DNA of 64,000 nt from Novosphingobium sp. PhB57 (GTDB taxonomy: Bacteria > Pseudomonadota > Alphaproteobacteria > Sphingomonadales > Sphingomonadaceae). The stretch spans positions 558,001-622,000 of the forward strand of contig NZ_SMBO01000001.1 in the NCBI RefSeq assembly GCF_004342985.1, given 5' to 3'. The notes below the pieces were generated by a model. That model ran no database searches. It was not told where the DNA came from and saw only the letters and a list, made by a program, of their open reading frames with translations. Made by a program: the position numbers and the translations under genes. Shown here piece after piece: positions 7,698-16,355 of the stretch (position 1 is the first letter of the stretch; each line of letters starts with the position of its first letter).

Positions 7698-8981
7698 TCA
7701 ACGCCAGTTCGGAAACCACATCCAGACGTTGTAGAATTCCTTGGTCGGCAGCGGGGCGCCAGAGATGATGGGGTAGAAGCCCACGAACATAGCTGCCGAG
7801 ATCGCCATGGTCGCAGTGGCCAGGTGGCGCCAGCGGTCGCGCCGGTTCCACAGGGCGTCCAGGGCGAAGGCCAGGATGCCCATGAGGAAGGCTCCGGGCA
7901 GCAGATAGTGGTAGTAGAACTGGATCGGCTTGCCGTTGACCACCCAGATGCCCAGCGTGCCCGCATAGAGCAGCACCAGCGTCAGGACGTCCCGGCGCCC
8001 ACGGAACAGCGAGACCCAGGCGCCCCATACGAGCGCGAAGAGTCCGGAGATCATCGAGAAGGGATTGCCCAGCATCACGATGCCGTGCTGGTGGCCGTCG
8101 ATGTTCTCGAACTGGTACCAGATCGGCCGCCAGTCGACCATCCACTGGTACCAGAGGCTGCGGTAGGGGTGCAGCTTCTTCACGCTGTCTTGCAGCGCGA
8201 TCATGTGGCGGTGCTGCTCTATGAAGCCCCAGGGCGAGAGCGGACGGCTGCTATAGAACATCGCCGGAAGGTACGTCGCCCAATAGACCGTCAGGGGCAG
8301 CAGCCCGAGCCAGAACGCGGCTTCCGCCAGCGAGATGCCCGGGATGGGTCCCGCGCCCTTGCGGCCGACGAATTTCCAGCCGCTCTCCCGCACGCGCAGC
8401 GCCAGGAACCACAGCCCGGGCACCATCAGCGCCGGAGCGCTGCTCCACTTGGCCCCGAGCGAAAGCCCAAGCGCAACGCCCGCCGCTGCCAGTCGTCCCC
8501 GCGCCGCGCCGCTCGTCGGTGCATGAAGGGCGGCCGCGAACTGCCAGAGGGCGATCATGCACAGCGAGGCCTCGACCATGTCGAGCATGGAGATGCGGCT
8601 CTGGACGAACCACATGAAATTGGTGGCCAGCAGCACGGTCGCGGTGATCGTGGCCCGGCGGCGTCCGGACAAGTGCCAGACGAAGCGCGCGAAGGCGAAC
8701 AGGCCGAACACGCCGAACAGCAGCGGGCCGATGCGCCAGGCGATCGGCCGGTCGCCGATGATCGAGATGAAGCCGGCGATCACTTCCTTGGCGAACATGG
8801 GATGCTCGCCATTGGCCGGGATCAGTTCCAGCAGCTTGAGCGCAGCCGGGACGTAGTGGATCTCGTCGAAGTAATAGCGGTTCGGTTCCGCAAGCCGGAA
8901 CAGGGCGAGGGCCAGGAACAGGCCCGTCACGATCAGGCTCCAGCCGATCGGATCTCTCTCATTGCGCGAAGCGTTCGGCAT
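7698..8981 (-). CDS. PMT-type (GT39) phospholipid-dependent glycosyltransferase
   Basis: An integral membrane protein of 427 residues related to dolichyl-phosphate-mannose protein mannosyltransferases. The first external loop has the acidic motif YYFDEIHYVPAA near residue 35, followed by a HPMFAKEVIAGF segment typical of PMT proteins; about ten hydrophobic helices follow, with QSRISMLDMVEASLCMIALW and a loop carrying HMIALQDSVKKLHPYRSLWY. The family moves a sugar from a polyprenyl carrier to a periplasmic acceptor protein or lipid. The neighbouring DPM1-like enzyme would supply the donor. The ATG at 8981 avoids an unlikely 20-residue extension. Confidence 0.85.
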   Translation of the reverse strand: MPNASRNERDPIGWSLIVTGLFLALALFRLAEPNRYYFDEIHYVPAALKLLELIPANGEHPMFAKEVIAGFISIIGDRPIAWRIGPLLFGVFGLFAFARFVWHLSGRRRATITATVLLATNFMWFVQSRISMLDMVEASLCMIALWQFAAALHAPTSGAARGRLAAAGVALGLSLGAKWSSAPALMVPGLWFLALRVRESGWKFVGRKGAGPIPGISLAEAAFWLGLLPLTVYWATYLPAMFYSSRPLSPWGFIEQHRHMIALQDSVKKLHPYRSLWYQWMVDWRPIWYQFENIDGHQHGIVMLGNPFSMISGLFALVWGAWVSLFRGRRDVLTLVLLYAGTLGIWVVNGKPIQFYYHYLLPGAFLMGILAFALDALWNRRDRWRHLATATMAISAAMFVGFYPIISGAPLPTKEFYNVWMWFPNWR

Positions 8982-9113
8982 CGGACCGGCGGAATAAGGG
9001 CGAAGTAAGGGGACTGCAAGGCTGACTGAAACTTGCTCCACCGAAGCCGCGGCGCGCCTAAGGTTGCACTGGCCGCTTGCGCTGGCCCTTTGGCGATCCT
9101 AGAGGCTTGGCCC

Positions 9114-10322
9114 ATGAAACGCACTACCGGACAGGACCGCTCGAAGACCCGCAACTGGCGCCCGGCCACCCGCGCGATTCGCGGAGGCACCTGGCGCTCG
9201 GAAATGGGGGAGACCAGCGAAGCGCTGTTCCTCACTTCCGGCTACAGCTACGACGATGCCGCTACCGTGGCCGCCCGCTTCATGGGCGAAGACGACGGCA
9301 TGACGTATTCGCGGCTCCAGAACCCGACGGTGCAGATGCTGGAAGAGCGCATCGCTCTGCTGGAGGGGGCGGAAGCCTGCCGTACCCAGGCCTCGGGCAT
9401 GGCGGCCATGACCACGGCGCTGCTCTGTCAGCTTTCGGCCGGCGACCACATGGTGTCCGCCCGCGCCGCCTTCGGTTCGTGCCGCTGGCTGGGCGATAGC
9501 CTGCTGCCGCGCTTCGGTATCGAGGTGACGGTGATCGACGCCACCGACACGGCGGCCTGGGAAGCGGCGATTCGGCCCAATACCAAGGTGTTCTTCTTCG
9601 AATCGCCTGCGAACCCGACGATGGATATCGCCGACATCGAAGGCATCTGCGCCATCGCCAAGGCACACGGGATCACCACCGTGGTCGACAACGCCTTCTG
9701 CTCGCCGGTCCTGCAGCGGCCGATGGAGTTCGGCGTCGACGTGGTGGCCTATTCGGCGACCAAGCTGATGGACGGGCAGGGGCGCGTCCTGGCCGGCGCC
9801 GTCTGCGGCACCGAAGAATTCATCAACGACAAGCTCCTGCCGTTCCAGCGCAACACCGGGCCGAACCTTTCGCCCTTCAACGCCTGGGTCGTGCTGAAGG
9901 GCCTGGAGACGCTGGACCTGCGCGCCAAGAAGCAGAGCGAGAACGCCCTCAAGGTCGGCCAGTTCGTCGCCGGGCGCGTGCCGAAGATCCTGCATCCCTG
10001 GCTCGACAGCCACCCGCAGCAGGCTCTTGCGCAGAAGCAGATGGATGCCTGCGGGCCGATCTTCAGCTTCGTCCTCGATGGCGGCCGCGAACAGGCGCAT
10101 ACCCTGCTGGACGCGCTCGAACTGATCGACATTTCCAACAATATCGGCGACTCGCGCTCGCTGATGTGTCACCCGGCCTCGACCACGCACCACGGCGTCG
10201 GTCCCGAAGGACGCGAGGCCATGGGCGTCACCGAAGGCATGCTGCGCATCAATATCGGGCTGGAGGATGCCGACGACCTGATCGAGGATCTCGACCAGGC
10301 GCTGACCAAGGCCGGTCTCTGA
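9114..10322 (+). CDS. metZ: O-succinylhomoserine sulfhydrylase
   Basis: PLP enzyme that makes homocysteine from O-succinylhomoserine and sulfide in methionine synthesis. It has 402 residues of the Cys/Met metabolism family: TRAIRGGTWRSEMGETSEAL at the N-terminus, a YSRLQNPTVQMLEERIALLE active-site loop, the PLP strand HGITTVVDNAFCSPVLQRP, and the PLP lysine in AYSATKLMDGQGRVLAG near residue 220. The C-terminus has the family pattern MCHPASTTHHGVGPEGREAM and a final MLRINIGLEDADDLI. The combination fits MetZ better than MetB or MetC. I looked for a SAM riboswitch upstream and did not find one. Confidence 0.92.
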   Translation: MKRTTGQDRSKTRNWRPATRAIRGGTWRSEMGETSEALFLTSGYSYDDAATVAARFMGEDDGMTYSRLQNPTVQMLEERIALLEGAEACRTQASGMAAMTTALLCQLSAGDHMVSARAAFGSCRWLGDSLLPRFGIEVTVIDATDTAAWEAAIRPNTKVFFFESPANPTMDIADIEGICAIAKAHGITTVVDNAFCSPVLQRPMEFGVDVVAYSATKLMDGQGRVLAGAVCGTEEFINDKLLPFQRNTGPNLSPFNAWVVLKGLETLDLRAKKQSENALKVGQFVAGRVPKILHPWLDSHPQQALAQKQMDACGPIFSFVLDGGREQAHTLLDALELIDISNNIGDSRSLMCHPASTTHHGVGPEGREAMGVTEGMLRINIGLEDADDLIEDLDQALTKAGL

Positions 10323-10331
10323 TTTGTCGTA

Positions 10332-10360
10332 AAGCGCCGCTGCCCGCCGGGGCGGCGCTT
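10332..10360. terminator. terminator-like hairpin after metZ
   Basis: AAGCGCCGC (10332-10340) pairs with GCGGCGCTT (10352-10360) around an 11-base loop. The stem is perfect but no T-tract follows. Confidence 0.5.
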
Positions 10361-10458
10361 CATCTGGCTGTCCGCCATGTCATCAGCCGAATGCCTCGCG
10401 CAAGGTTCGCGCTGCGCAGTTGTCGTTCCGTCAAATCATCGTTAGGCTGGCGGATGTT

Positions 10459-10857
10459 ATGAAGGAATTCTTCCAACATACGGCGATGACCGATGGGGTG
10501 ACCGTGCGGGTCGCCGTCAACTTCCTGCCCGAGCAGTCGCGCATCGAGGCGGGTAAGTGGTTCTGGGTCTATCACATTCGCATCGAGAACGATTCGGATG
10601 AGACGCTCCAGCTCATGACCCGGCACTGGCGCATCACGGACGGTCATGGCGATGTCAGCATGGTCGATGGCGAAGGCGTGGTGGGCGAACAGCCCGTCAT
10701 CGCGCCGGGCCGCAGCCACGATTACGTCTCCGGTTGTCCTCTGCCAACGCCGCAGGGCTCGATGGAAGGCAACTACACCTTCCTGCGCGACGACGGCACC
10801 GAGATAGAGGCGGCGATCCCCTTTTTCCCGCTGGCCGCGCCCGCCACGGCGCGCTGA
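10459..10857 (+). CDS. apaG: Co2+/Mg2+ efflux protein ApaG
   Basis: A 132-residue protein of the ApaG family, a fibronectin-type beta sandwich of uncertain biochemical role. Signature segments are VRVAVNFLPEQSR, WVYHIRIENDSDETLQLMTR, RHWRITDGHG, VVGEQPVIAPGRSHDYVSGC, and PQGSMEGNYTFLRDDGTEIE. The ATG at 10459 follows GGCGGA by 5 bases. In enterobacteria apaG follows ksgA; here ksgA is 35 kb away, so the two are unlinked. Confidence 0.95.
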   Translation: MKEFFQHTAMTDGVTVRVAVNFLPEQSRIEAGKWFWVYHIRIENDSDETLQLMTRHWRITDGHGDVSMVDGEGVVGEQPVIAPGRSHDYVSGCPLPTPQGSMEGNYTFLRDDGTEIEAAIPFFPLAAPATAR

Positions 10858-10950
10858 CGGAACGGGCTTTCGGCGGGGCGATGCGCAGCGTCGAAGGCGT
10901 TGCGGCAGTTCTTCATTGCCCGTGCGAAAACCAGCGCATAGGGAACTCCC

Positions 10951-11838
10951 ATGAAGCGCACGCACCTGCCCCTCAATGCCCTGCGCGTCTTCGATGCAGC
11001 GGCACGCCACCTTTCGTTCACCCGCGCCGCCGACGAGCTGGCCGTGACGCCGGCCGCGGTCGGCCAGCAGATCCGCGCACTCGAAGACCTGCTGGGCGTG
11101 GTGCTGTTTCGCCGCACCAGCAAGGGACTGGAACTGACCGACGAAGCCGGCGCAGGGCTTGCCGCGCTGCGCACCGGGTTCCTTCATTTCGAGGATGCCG
11201 TGCAGGCCATGCAGGCGGGCCAGTCTAGCCACGTCTATACCATCGCCGCACCGCGCGAATTCTTCGCCGCCTGGCTGGCCCCGCGCCTTGCCGCGTTCCG
11301 GGCCGATAATCCGCAGGTCCGCTATGTCATCGTCGACGGCGAACTGACCGATTTCACCGAAGCCAATCTCGACCTGGCGGTGCGCTGGACCGATGGGCCG
11401 GGCGAGCTGGAAGGCGCGGCACTGGGCGCGGCGGAATGGGTCGAAGTGGGCCAGGGCGACTGGATCGGCTGGCCGGGCGACCCTGCGCCGGGCACCGAGG
11501 ACGATCAGGACAATGAGGAGGCCAAGCCGCCGATCGCGGTGAGCGATGCGGGCCAGGCGATTGCCGCCGCGCGATCTGGCCTCGGCCGGGCGCGCGTTCC
11601 CGGCTTGCTCGCGCGCGGTCTCATCAGCGAGAACGACCGGGACGTGATCCAGACGACGACCCCGTGCCGCAGGGGCTACTGGTTGGTGGCACCATTGCCG
11701 CAGTGGCGTCAGAAGAAGGTCAAGGCCCTGGTCGGTGCCCTGACTGAGCAGGCGCTCACGGGGCAGGCGCTCACGGGTCAGACACCTGCCGATCAGAGCC
11801 TGGATCAGGTCCCGGCCGGTCACACTTCGGCAGACTGA
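10951..11838 (+). CDS. LysR family transcriptional regulator (GcvA-like) with short effector domain
   Basis: The N-terminal winged helix is typical (LPLNALRVFDAAARHLSFTR, then AAVGQQIRALEDLLGVVLFR). The effector domain (residues 95-270) is shorter than usual: after the first lobe (LDLAVRWTDGPGELEGAALG) an acidic linker (PGTEDDQDNEE) leads quickly to the last lobe (AVSDAGQAIAAARSGLGRAR). The C-terminal tail has a near-repeat (EQALTGQALTGQTPADQ) encoded by a short direct repeat. The ligand is unknown. It is 98 bases upstream of, and codirectional with, the carbonic anhydrase gene; a perfect inverted repeat lies between. Confidence 0.85.
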   Translation: MKRTHLPLNALRVFDAAARHLSFTRAADELAVTPAAVGQQIRALEDLLGVVLFRRTSKGLELTDEAGAGLAALRTGFLHFEDAVQAMQAGQSSHVYTIAAPREFFAAWLAPRLAAFRADNPQVRYVIVDGELTDFTEANLDLAVRWTDGPGELEGAALGAAEWVEVGQGDWIGWPGDPAPGTEDDQDNEEAKPPIAVSDAGQAIAAARSGLGRARVPGLLARGLISENDRDVIQTTTPCRRGYWLVAPLPQWRQKKVKALVGALTEQALTGQALTGQTPADQSLDQVPAGHTSAD

Positions 11839-11850
11839 GCAGGCGGAAAC

Positions 11851-11871
11851 CGAACGAACCGAATTCGTTCG
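11851..11871. promoter_or_regulatory. perfect inverted repeat upstream of carbonic anhydrase
   Basis: CGAACGAA (11851-11858) and TTCGTTCG (11864-11871) are 8-bp perfect arms around 5 bases. It lies 65 bases before the carbonic anhydrase ATG and just after the lysR stop. It looks like a dimeric regulator's operator; no T-tract supports a terminator. The binding protein is unknown. Confidence 0.45.
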
Positions 11872-11936
11872 ATTTCAACAAGCACCGCGGCGGGGCGGCC
11901 ATGTTAGGTTCCAGTCGGATCACACTGGAGACCGCG

Positions 11937-12701
11937 ATGTCCTCTAGCCTTCCTGTGTCTGACGCCGAAGCCGCCTGCTGCAAGACCTCGCGCCGGGAGA
12001 TGCTGGGAGCCCTGGCCGCTGCCAGCGCAGCCGGTACCCTGAGCCTGGCCGCCGCGCCGCCGGCCATGGCCGCCGCACCTGGGGGAGGCGGCGAGCAAGT
12101 CACGCCGGACCAGGCTTTCAAGGAAATCATGGACGGCAATGCCCGCTTCATCGCGGGAGCGCCCACGGCCCACACCAGGGATCTGGCCATCATCAAGGCC
12201 CGGGCGGCGGAAGGGCAGTGGCCGATCGTTGGCGTCTTGTCCTGTGCCGATTCGCGCGTGCCAGTGGAAATGGTATTCGACGAGCCGATTGGCCGCCTGT
12301 TCGTCACCCGCATCGCCGGCAACATCACCACGCCGGAAATCATCGCCAGCCTCGAATACGGCGTGGCGGTGCTCGGCATCAAGGCCGTGGTGGTCATGGG
12401 CCATTCGAACTGCGGGGCGGTGAAAGCTGCCATGGAGAACCCCGAGGTTCCCGGCCAGATCAGCGCGTTGTTCCCGGCGATCCTGCCCGCGCTCTACGTC
12501 AGCCAAAGCCAGGATCCCGCCGTCGTCACCCGTCAGAACGCCGTGATCCAGGCTGCAACCCTGATCAATTCCTCGCCCGTGATCGAGGCGAAAGTCCAGT
12601 CCGGCGAACTGAAGGTGGTGCCCGCCCTTTACGATGTCGCCACGGGCAAAGTGGAAGTCCTGCCTATTCCTTCGGGCCTTCGCACCAAGACGGCAAAGTG
12701 A
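11937..12701 (+). CDS. beta-class carbonic anhydrase with Tat signal
   Basis: Zinc enzyme converting CO2 and bicarbonate, 254 residues. The N-terminus has a twin-arginine signal (KTSRREMLGALAAAS, RR at 19-20) and an Ala-rich region ending near AMAAA, so the folded enzyme is probably exported to the periplasm. Zinc ligands and catalytic dyad are visible in VLSCADSRVPVEMVFDEPIG (Cys and the Asp-Arg pair) and VVVMGHSNCGAVKAA (His and Cys). The ATG at 11937 has GGAG 7 bases upstream; an upstream ATG at 11901 would place 12 extra residues before the signal. A bidirectional hairpin separates it from the convergent Rieske gene. Confidence 0.93.
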   Translation: MSSSLPVSDAEAACCKTSRREMLGALAAASAAGTLSLAAAPPAMAAAPGGGGEQVTPDQAFKEIMDGNARFIAGAPTAHTRDLAIIKARAAEGQWPIVGVLSCADSRVPVEMVFDEPIGRLFVTRIAGNITTPEIIASLEYGVAVLGIKAVVVMGHSNCGAVKAAMENPEVPGQISALFPAILPALYVSQSQDPAVVTRQNAVIQAATLINSSPVIEAKVQSGELKVVPALYDVATGKVEVLPIPSGLRTKTAK

Positions 12702-12711
12702 CGTCCGAAAG

Positions 12712-12742
12712 CCCGCCGTGCCGGATGGTCCGGCACGGCGGG
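12712..12742. terminator. bidirectional terminator hairpin
   Basis: CCCGCCGTGCCGGA (12712-12725) pairs perfectly with TCCGGCACGGCGGG (12729-12742) around a 3-base loop, between the convergent carbonic anhydrase and Rieske oxygenase genes. No T-tract. Confidence 0.65.
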
Positions 12743-12749
12743 TCCTGGA

Positions 12750-14192
12750 TCAGAACCCGAGGTCTTCGATCGGGCCGTCGAAATTGCCGCCCAGCTTGTG
12801 GATGGCCTTGGCGAGCTGCTCCTGCGGCACGCCCTTGAGGTAACCGTCGATGATCCGTTCGTAGTTGCTGATCAGCCCTTCGACTTCGTGCGACAGGCGC
12901 ATGAACTCGAAGCCGCTGGCATGAAGCCCCTTCTGCTGGATCGGGATGTTCGAATAGTCCTGCCGCGGGATCGGTGGGAAATCGGGGCTGTTATAAGGCA
13001 GCACCGTGGGCTCCATCACCGTTTCCATGTCGTCGTCCTCGGAGACATATGTCAGCGACCATATCTCGAAGAAGCAGCTTTCCGGCCCCGTCGGGCGGAT
13101 CCGATAAGCGGACATCGAGGTGAAGTAAGGCAGCAGGAAGTAGTGGGGGAAGAGGAACTCCACCGCTTTCACCGGATGGGTCTGCGCCACCGTGCAAAGG
13201 TCGGGCACCGGCTCTCCACGGGCCTGCAACTGCGCGGAAATCTGGTGCATGACGATGCCAAGCCAGTGGAACATCGCCATGTTCTGGTCTTCCGGCAGGC
13301 CTTCCTCGATGCCGATGAGACCGCGCGCAATTTCCACTTCCTTTTCGTGGACCATCCCCGCCATGCCTTCGCTGAGCAGAGCCATGGACTTGACCTGAAG
13401 TTCCTGGTTCTCGCGATAGGACAAGTGCGGTTCGGCCATGATCGGCACCGGGCCGCGCGGGCTGCGGTACATCGAATCGTACATCATCGGCGCCGCATGC
13501 TGGAGCTGCGGATGCGTCTGCATCACATGGTAGCCTTCCATGAAGGCTTCCATCGCCACCTTCCAGTTCGCCGGCAGCTCCGCTCCGTAGCACCATTCCG
13601 CGCGCATCTTGTCCAGGCCGCGGGCTTCCAGATTGGGTGCCAGGGGGCCGAAAGAGTCGCGCACGGAAGGCGCGTCGTCGTCATGGTTGATCCAGACGCA
13701 GCCGATGAAAGTCTCCGCACGGCAGGGGACCAGGTTGATGTCGTCCTCCTGAAGCTGCCGCTCCGAGAACATGTGCTTGCCGTAGACCTGTGTGGATTCG
13801 CCATCCATGTTCCAGCGCCAGCCGTGGAACGGGCAGACGAAGCCCGACTTCTTGCAATTGCCGTGCGCATGGCCGGTGCCGCCGGCAAAGGGCACGCCGC
13901 GGTGGCGGCAGGCGTTGTGGAAGGCTTTCACGCCGCTGGCGGTCCGCACGATGACGACGGATTTGCCGACGTTCTCGTACTCGATCCAGTCGCCGATTTC
14001 GGGGATCTGCTCTTCCCGGCAGGCCATCTGCCAGACATGCGGCCAGAGGTGGTCCAGCTCGGCCTGGTAGAATTCGGCATCGTAGTAGCGCTTGACCGGA
14101 ATCCGTTCCGGATCCTCGATCGGATAGGGGACGGACCGCAGTCCGCCGTCGACAGATTTCAGCACTCCGACACCTCTCGGCTTGTTCTTCAT
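12750..14192 (-). CDS. Rieske [2Fe-2S] aromatic ring-hydroxylating oxygenase, alpha subunit
   Basis: Large subunit of a Rieske non-heme iron oxygenase, 480 residues. The N-terminal Rieske domain has CRHRGVPFAGG (Cys-X-His) and CPFHGWRWNMDG (Cys-X2-His) near residues 95 and 124. The catalytic domain has NWKVAMEAFMEGYHVMQTHP near 210, in which the two His residues match iron ligands. Such enzymes hydroxylate or demethylate aromatic or steroid-like substrates using electrons from a ferredoxin/reductase; no beta subunit, ferredoxin or reductase gene is adjacent, so the partners must lie elsewhere. The ATG at 14192 (MKNKPRGVG) is used; it sits inside an inverted repeat. Confidence 0.92.
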   Translation of the reverse strand: MKNKPRGVGVLKSVDGGLRSVPYPIEDPERIPVKRYYDAEFYQAELDHLWPHVWQMACREEQIPEIGDWIEYENVGKSVVIVRTASGVKAFHNACRHRGVPFAGGTGHAHGNCKKSGFVCPFHGWRWNMDGESTQVYGKHMFSERQLQEDDINLVPCRAETFIGCVWINHDDDAPSVRDSFGPLAPNLEARGLDKMRAEWCYGAELPANWKVAMEAFMEGYHVMQTHPQLQHAAPMMYDSMYRSPRGPVPIMAEPHLSYRENQELQVKSMALLSEGMAGMVHEKEVEIARGLIGIEEGLPEDQNMAMFHWLGIVMHQISAQLQARGEPVPDLCTVAQTHPVKAVEFLFPHYFLLPYFTSMSAYRIRPTGPESCFFEIWSLTYVSEDDDMETVMEPTVLPYNSPDFPPIPRQDYSNIPIQQKGLHASGFEFMRLSHEVEGLISNYERIIDGYLKGVPQEQLAKAIHKLGGNFDGPIEDLGF

Positions 14193-14208
14193 TCGTGTTG
14201 AACGAATG
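14190..14208. promoter_or_regulatory. operator-like inverted repeat at the Rieske gene start
   Basis: CATTCGT (14190-14196) and ACGAATG (14202-14208) are perfect 7-bp arms around 5 bases. The repeat covers the start codon of the Rieske oxygenase gene, where a bound repressor would block initiation. Confidence 0.4.
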
Positions 14209-14295
14209 TACAACCGTCGGCGGGGCAGGCAATGGCGCGCTCTATCGTGGGCGCGCTATTTGAACGGCGCGGGCAGGCGGCCCCGCGTCGGTCGC

Positions 14296-15171
14296 TTACC
14301 TTCGGGCCGGGTCGAGCGCGGATGCCGCGCGGCGGGGCGGCGCGCTTTCCATGGCCATCAGCGCCGCGATGCGCTTTTCGGTGGCGGGATGGGTAGAGAA
14401 CAGGTCCGAAACCGAAGTGGGCACGATGTAGAGCTGCGCCGCAGCCGGATTGCGCTCCGAAGCCACGCTGGGAACCGCCTGCGCCGGCCCCGCGATCTTG
14501 GCGAGGGCGGATGCGAGCGCGCGCGGGTTGCCGCTGATCTCGGCGCCGGCCTTGTCCGCGCCGAATTCGCGGGTGCGGCTGATCGCCATCTGCACGATCA
14601 TCGCGGCGAAGGGGGCCATGAACACGGCCGCGATGGCGGCAATGGGATTAGGTCGGTTTTCGCCCCCGCCAAGATGGCCCCCAAAGAACAGGCCGAAGTT
14701 GGCGATCATCGAGATGGCGCCGGCAATGGTCGCCACCATCGTCATGATCAGGGTGTCGCGGTTCCTGACATGGCCCAGCTCATGCGCCATGACTGCCGCC
14801 ACTTCCTCGCGGTCCAGCATGTTCAGAAGGCCGGTCGTCGCCGCGACGGCGGCGTGCTCCGGGTCGCGGCCGGTGGCGAAGGCATTGGGGTTGGAACTTT
14901 CGACCAGGTAGACGCGCGGCATGGGAAGGCGCGCGCGGCGGGCGAGTTCGGCCACGAGGGTGTAGAATTCCGGCGCGCTGCGCTCGTCCACCTCTCGGGC
15001 ATTGTGCATGCGCAGGACGATGCTGTCGGCGTTCCAGAACGTGAACAGGTTCATCCCCGCCGCGACGACCAGCGCGATCATCGCACCGCCGCTGCCGCCG
15101 AAGATATAGCCCAGCCCCATGAACAGCGCCGTGAGCGCCGCCAGCAGCATGGCCGTCTTGAAACCGTTCAC
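14296..15171 (-). CDS. htpX: M48 family zinc metalloprotease HtpX
   Basis: Membrane protease for quality control of inner-membrane proteins, 291 residues. Two N-terminal hydrophobic segments ([20 protein letters not shown] and the following helix) precede the catalytic domain with the zinc motif [11 protein letters not shown] near residue 130 and a downstream [19 protein letters not shown] that supplies the third ligand. Two more hydrophobic segments lie between them. Translation starts at GTG (15171), with AAGGAG about 9 bases upstream. Sitting inside a catabolic region is probably coincidental. Confidence 0.94.
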   Translation of the reverse strand: MNGFKTAMLLAALTALFMGLGYIFGGSGGAMIALVVAAGMNLFTFWNADSIVLRMHNAREVDERSAPEFYTLVAELARRARLPMPRVYLVESSNPNAFATGRDPEHAAVAATTGLLNMLDREEVAAVMAHELGHVRNRDTLIMTMVATIAGAISMIANFGLFFGGHLGGGENRPNPIAAIAAVFMAPFAAMIVQMAISRTREFGADKAGAEISGNPRALASALAKIAGPAQAVPSVASERNPAAAQLYIVPTSVSDLFSTHPATEKRIAALMAMESAPPRRAASALDPARR

Positions 15172-15353
15172 TTGTCCAAACTCCTTGAAATGTCTGCCTT
15201 TGGAATCTGGGTATCACGCGGCGGCTTTCAATATCCGGAACGGCCTTTGCATCGCCCGCGCGAATTGCGGGGCGGGCCGCGCGTTCGGTGTCCTCAAGCG
15301 CGTCGATCCCCCCTAGGACCACTGCAAGGGAAGTTTCTGGGAGTTTGCAAGCA

Positions 15354-16334
15354 ATGGCGTTCAAGACCCGCGTCACCGAGATGCTCGGCATCGAACATCC
15401 GATCGTGCAAGGCGGCATGCAGGGCGTGGGCCTGGCCGAGCTGGCCAGCGCCGTGTCCAACGCCGGCGGCCTGGGCACGCTCACCGCGCTGACCCAGCCC
15501 AGCCCCAAGGCGCTGCGGGAAGAGATCGAGCGCTGTCGCTCGATGACCGACAAGCCGTTCGCCGTGAACATCACGGTGTTTCCGACCCTGCTCCCGCCCG
15601 ATTACAAGGCCTATGCGCAGGCCGCGATCGACGGCGGGGTCAAGATCGTCGAGACGGCCGGCACTCAGCAGGTGCGCGAGATCTGGGAAATGGTGAAGCC
15701 GCACGGCATCACCGTGCTCCACAAGTGCACGGCCGTGCGCCATGCCCTGTCCGCCGAGCGGCACGGCTGCGACATCATCTCGATCGACGGTTTCGAATGC
15801 GCCGGCCATCCCGGAGAGGACGACATTCCGGGGCTGATCCTGATTCCTTCGGCGGCCGACAAAGTGAAGATCCCGATGCTGGCCAGCGGCGGCTTTGGTG
15901 ACGGGCGCGGGCTGGTTGCCGCTCTGGCGCTGGGGGCCGAGGGCATCAACATGGGCACGCGCTTCTGCGCGACACAGGAAGCGCCGATCCATGACAACGT
16001 GAAGGCCAAATATATCGAGAACGACGAGCGGGGGACGAACCTGATCTTCCGCAAGTTCAAGAACACGGCCCGCGTCGGCAAGAATGGCGTTTCCGACGAG
16101 GTGGTCGATATCTCCGCCCGCCCCGAATCGACCTTCGACGACATCAAGCATCTGGTGGCAGGGGCCGTGGGCCGGGAACTGCTCCAGTCCGGCGATCTCA
16201 CCAAGGGCATCTTCTGGGCGGGAATGGTGCAGGGGCTCATCCACGACCTGCCGACGTGCAAGGACCTGATCGATAGGATCGTTGCCGAAGCCGAGGAAAT
16301 CGTGAATGCCCGCCTCGGAAAGATGCTGGCCTGA
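15354..16334 (+). CDS. NAD(P)H-dependent flavin oxidoreductase / nitronate monooxygenase family
   Basis: A 326-residue FMN TIM-barrel protein of the 2-nitropropane dioxygenase family. Markers are HPIVQGGMQGVGLAELASAV at the N-terminus, GGLGTLTAL, the FMN-phosphate region IPMLASGGFGDGRGLVAALA, and GINMGTRFCATQEAPIHDN. FabK-like enoyl reductases have the same fold, and many sphingomonad paralogues sit near acyl-CoA genes with unproved substrates; here the next gene is an enoyl-CoA hydratase 21 bases downstream, suggesting a shared operon. True nitronate oxidation is not established. Confidence 0.85.
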   Translation: MAFKTRVTEMLGIEHPIVQGGMQGVGLAELASAVSNAGGLGTLTALTQPSPKALREEIERCRSMTDKPFAVNITVFPTLLPPDYKAYAQAAIDGGVKIVETAGTQQVREIWEMVKPHGITVLHKCTAVRHALSAERHGCDIISIDGFECAGHPGEDDIPGLILIPSAADKVKIPMLASGGFGDGRGLVAALALGAEGINMGTRFCATQEAPIHDNVKAKYIENDERGTNLIFRKFKNTARVGKNGVSDEVVDISARPESTFDDIKHLVAGAVGRELLQSGDLTKGIFWAGMVQGLIHDLPTCKDLIDRIVAEAEEIVNARLGKMLA

Positions 16335-16355
16335 GCCGGCGCGACGCACGGAGCG

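Noticed and set aside
8982..9113. SAM-II or other SAM riboswitch upstream of metZ
   Set aside because: I looked for the conserved pseudoknot pattern and found none in the 130 bases upstream.
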